A stretch of DNA of 8,873 bases from an uncultured Prevotellaceae bacterium (GTDB taxonomy: Bacteria; Bacteroidota; Bacteroidia; Bacteroidales; Bacteroidaceae), in assembly GCA_946624335.1 (NCBI GenBank), contig CAMOSA010000099.1, positions 1 to 8,873 of the forward strand, in the 5' to 3' direction. The notes beneath the pieces were generated by a model. It worked only from the letters and a program-made list of their open reading frames with translations. It searched no databases and had not been told where the DNA came from. The translations under genes were made by a program, and so were the position numbers. Below are positions 7,501 to 8,873 of the stretch, one piece after another. The stretch's first letter is position 1. The number at the start of each line of letters is the position of its first letter.

Positions 7501-8614
7501 AGTCAAATTGCCTGAGCTCGTCGAGCATTTGAGGCTCGTACGTATCGGCCATTCGCCATTCTCCGGTGATGCTATCATGGAGCATGCCCTGTTCGACGAC
7601 TTCCAAATATTCGACTGCGCCCTCTCCGACCTGCAGGTGCAGGAGATGGCCGCTCAGGCCACGGCTATGAGCGACGATGCTCAGTTCCAGGGCATCGCCG
7701 ACCTGCAGGAGCTGCAGAATCTGGTCAAGGAAGTGAAGAACTATTACCAGGACGCCGATGACAGTGCCCTGACGCAGGCCTTCACAGCCGCCTCACGCGC
7801 CGTCAACAACGGCTCCGCGGTCGTGCAGCGCCAGCGCTACCAGCAGTTGCTCAGCGCCGTGACCGACTACCAGGAAGAGCAGCTCCAGCTGGCTCGCTCC
7901 GGTCAGCCTGCCAACCTTACCTTCCTCATCCGCAACAGCTCCTTCACCCGCTACAACGTCTGTTGGCAGGGGGCGGATATTCCCGCCGTGCGGACGGGTG
8001 CCGGCATCGATGCCACCTACGTCGGTTATGCCAGCGAGACGGCCGAGCAGTTCTCACGATCATTCGACATCTGGCAGGAGTTGACCGAAATGCCTGCAGG
8101 CCACTATCAACTCACAGCTGACGCCTTCTACCGTGCCGGTGCTATCGAGCCCGCCTACGCCGCCTGGCAGCAGCATGACGCCTCCATCGGCAACGCACAA
8201 CTCTATCTCGGCGAAGCCTCCGTTCCGCTGCAGAATCTCTACAGCTGCGAGGACTACACCTACAGCCCCTATAGTTATCCCGACGATCTCGCAGCAGCTT
8301 CCAAGGCGCTCGGCAGCGATGGCCGTTACGGCAATACTGTCGACTACGTCCTTCCTGCGGACCGGCACGCCCTACGGCTGGGAATCTGCAAGCGGCAGAC
8401 GGTGAGTGGCGACTGGGTAGCCTACGACCACTTCCAACTCCTTTATTTAGGTGAGGGCACGGGAGTCAATGAGCTGTCCGCAGCGCGCAATCAGCACTCA
8501 AAGGTCTACGATCTCGCGGGTCGTTGCCTGATGACAGGCAGCGTCAAGGACCTGCGCAACCTGCCCTCCGGCGTCTACATCATAGATGGAAAGAAATATG
8601 TCTCACATAAATAA
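4580..8614 (+). CDS. Large multidomain secreted GH51 alpha-L-arabinofuranosidase (second paralogue)
   Basis: Predicted to release alpha-L-arabinofuranose from plant polysaccharides. The 1344-residue product has a signal peptide probably cut after VQA (residue 21), YGIFFEEINHAGDGG, a CBM4_9-like domain (about 74-208) and the GH51 barrel. MRFPGGCY lies near 233, the acid/base is Glu360 in EIGNEQ and the nucleophile Glu439 in YVGEYAV. The C-terminal beta domain again carries a LamG/DUF1080-like insert (about 540-705) and ends near 806. About 540 residues absent from the first paralogue follow. They are a LamG-like lectin fold (about 815-1028, with LRLYIDGQL), a helical stretch (about 1031-1105), an unassigned beta-rich domain (about 1111-1292, with MPAGHYQLTADAFYRAG) and a tail, VYDLAGR...LPSGVYIIDGKK, resembling type IX secretion sorting signals. 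It is therefore possibly displayed at or beyond the outer membrane. The start is the ATG at 4580. The GH27-like gene follows after 6 bases, so the two are probably cotranscribed. Catalytic assignment is firm; roles of the added domains are inferred. Confidence 0.93.
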   Translation: MRLEKLFPALAIALSAVPVQAQVKLGFDFKNRGQLVTEDHYGIFFEEINHAGDGGLYAELVRNRSFEEDMNTPLAWSAVGNATMSLTREDLLNTVQQRALRVNIGAANGGVRNEGYWGINVVSGRTYTLSFWLRAEGTYEGVITAELQNAGGGQLGQTAINVRATREWQKLTATIRATGNEAQGRLVLKGSVKGVIYLDVVSLFPPTFKNRPNGCREDLAQMLAALHPRFMRFPGGCYIEGAYADGATNRFEWKKSVGPIEERPGHLNRNWGYRVTDGLGYHELLQLSEDLGAHALFVVNMGIGHDWKVDENNIDPFIQEALDAIEYANGSATETFYGRLRAQNGHPEPFDLKYLEIGNEQEFMLNRDDYMRRYMQFYTAIKTRWPQLHLVADSYYFDNVTEPVELKDEHYYDTPDFFISQYGRYDNQSKSSTHIYVGEYAVTKNCGFWGNMNAAIGEAVFMQGCENNSEAVTMMSYAPIFTHEENYAWRPDMIRFNSSLSYGTPSYYVQRMFSNNIGRQNIRWSEQDNTPAFSAAEGTVGLGTWVTSATFTDLNVKASDTTFQVRDVVAGEWTTRGGNWTLNGGTFRQTNTSDADVTCVLNKRFTTTNVDMTVHATKNGGSEGFLIIFDYKDEQNYSWLNLGGWGNTRHAVEQCKNGVKTTLADVEGQLKTGQEYTIRVLKEGQRVRCYLDGTQIFDTNLTKYADRSIYTSANIDEQEGVFYVKLVNPHTVATPVRLSFANGRVLSGAAEVLSAPWGTDENTLGNPFAITPRSQTVRVEADGTINYEAAAFSVNVLRLKVTDVGVPVAEPLPQPRLRFSFEDGTPVDDSGTYRGTLIGKAAIEQQSDGNHVLSTGQLGENSFMSLPVQAVQDALTGATDYTVSLNVLQRIGNNTSRFAWALEMSNGTDQYFGIINSGSNNNWYCELKNTSTLDNIASWSCLRIGEWHNITCTQKDGTLRLYIDGQLRRTQSIKVKLPELVEHLRLVRIGHSPFSGDAIMEHALFDDFQIFDCALSDLQVQEMAAQATAMSDDAQFQGIADLQELQNLVKEVKNYYQDADDSALTQAFTAASRAVNNGSAVVQRQRYQQLLSAVTDYQEEQLQLARSGQPANLTFLIRNSSFTRYNVCWQGADIPAVRTGAGIDATYVGYASETAEQFSRSFDIWQELTEMPAGHYQLTADAFYRAGAIEPAYAAWQQHDASIGNAQLYLGEASVPLQNLYSCEDYTYSPYSYPDDLAAASKALGSDGRYGNTVDYVLPADRHALRLGICKRQTVSGDWVAYDHFQLLYLGEGTGVNELSAARNQHSKVYDLAGRCLMTGSVKDLRNLPSGVYIIDGKKYVSHK

Positions 8615-8620
8615 GAGAAA

Positions 8621-8873
8621 ATGTACATACTTCAACTATTCAAAAAGAGGAGCGTCCTGGCAGTGGCGCTCGTCTGTTGGCTGAGTGGCGCTACGGCCCA
8701 GGACGATATCGCCACGTTCCGCACGTGGGCCATGACGCCTCCCATGGGCTGGAACTCATGGGACTGCTATTTCTCCTCCGTCACTGAGAAAGAGGTGATG
8801 CAGAATGCACAGTACCTCGTGGACAACGACCTCGTGCGCCACGGATGGGAGTACGTGGTCATCGACATCCGGT
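8621..8873 (+). CDS. Secreted GH27-family glycosidase (alpha-galactosidase or beta-L-arabinopyranosidase), 5' part only
   Basis: Eighty-four codons are visible before the right edge. The product begins MYILQLFKKRSV with a signal peptide probably cut after ATA (residue 26); its Cys19 does not sit in a good lipobox. The mature start carries TPPMGWNSWDCY, the clan GH-D signature of GH27 enzymes, followed by HGWEYVVIDIR, the second barrel strand. Known GH27 members remove alpha-D-galactose, alpha-N-acetylgalactosamine or beta-L-arabinopyranose. Where classical alpha-galactosidases read IDDCW, this reads IDIR, so the second substrate-contacting Asp is replaced by Ile. The six-base gap after the second GH51 gene, with no room for a promoter, indicates an operon devoted to arabinose- or galactose-decorated glycans. 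Catalytic Asp residues are beyond the window, so activity and exact specificity cannot be judged. Confidence 0.85.
   Translation, partial: MYILQLFKKRSVLAVALVCWLSGATAQDDIATFRTWAMTPPMGWNSWDCYFSSVTEKEVMQNAQYLVDNDLVRHGWEYVVIDIR

Noticed and set aside
1..8873. New defence system, CRISPR array, mobile element or RNA gene
   Set aside because: I found no spaced repeats, transposase, integrase, tRNA or rRNA signatures. The SbcC-like protein alone does not make a defence island.

Overview
The window looks like a piece of a fairly GC-rich Bacteroidales genome, probably Prevotellaceae-like. Four signs support this. The recognisable promoters have the Bacteroidetes -7 box TAnnTTTG. Start codons lack Shine-Dalgarno sequences and sit behind A/T-rich leaders. 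The secreted glycosidases have Bacteroidetes-style architectures. One of them ends in a tail resembling a type IX secretion (Por) sorting signal. Genus is inference only.

Layout: (1) bases 1-1663, minus strand, are the first 554 codons of an SbcC-like zinc-hook coiled-coil protein whose C-terminus lies off the left edge. The zinc-hook Cys-x-x-Cys is visible, but no N-terminal Walker A ATPase lobe precedes it. (2) 1664-1859 is a divergent promoter region. It drives the SbcC-like gene leftward and the glycosidases rightward, and carries a perfect 21-bp tandem duplication touching the glycosidase start codon. (3) 1860-4352 is a secreted GH51 alpha-L-arabinofuranosidase of 830 residues. (4) 4353-4579 is intergenic, with a strong GC-rich hairpin, two palindromes and a second TACTTTTG promoter. 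(5) 4580-8614 is a second, paralogous GH51 enzyme of 1344 residues. It repeats the architecture of the first and adds about 540 residues: a LamG-like domain, a helical linker, a beta-rich domain and a sorting-like tail. (6) 8621-8873 is the start of a secreted GH27-family enzyme, only 6 bases behind the second GH51 and running off the right edge.

The three glycosidases form a carbohydrate-degradation cluster. Two arabinofuranosidases remove L-arabinofuranosyl side groups (from arabinan, arabinoxylan or arabinogalactan). The GH27 enzyme probably removes terminal alpha-galactose or beta-L-arabinopyranose. No SusC/SusD pair or regulator is visible, so membership of a complete polysaccharide utilisation locus is not shown. 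I see no CRISPR array, transposase, tRNA, rRNA or new defence system. The points most worth a second look are the SbcC-like protein without a visible N-terminal head, the duplicated leader of the first GH51, the asymmetric C-terminal extension of the second GH51, and the altered substrate-site motif of the GH27 enzyme.
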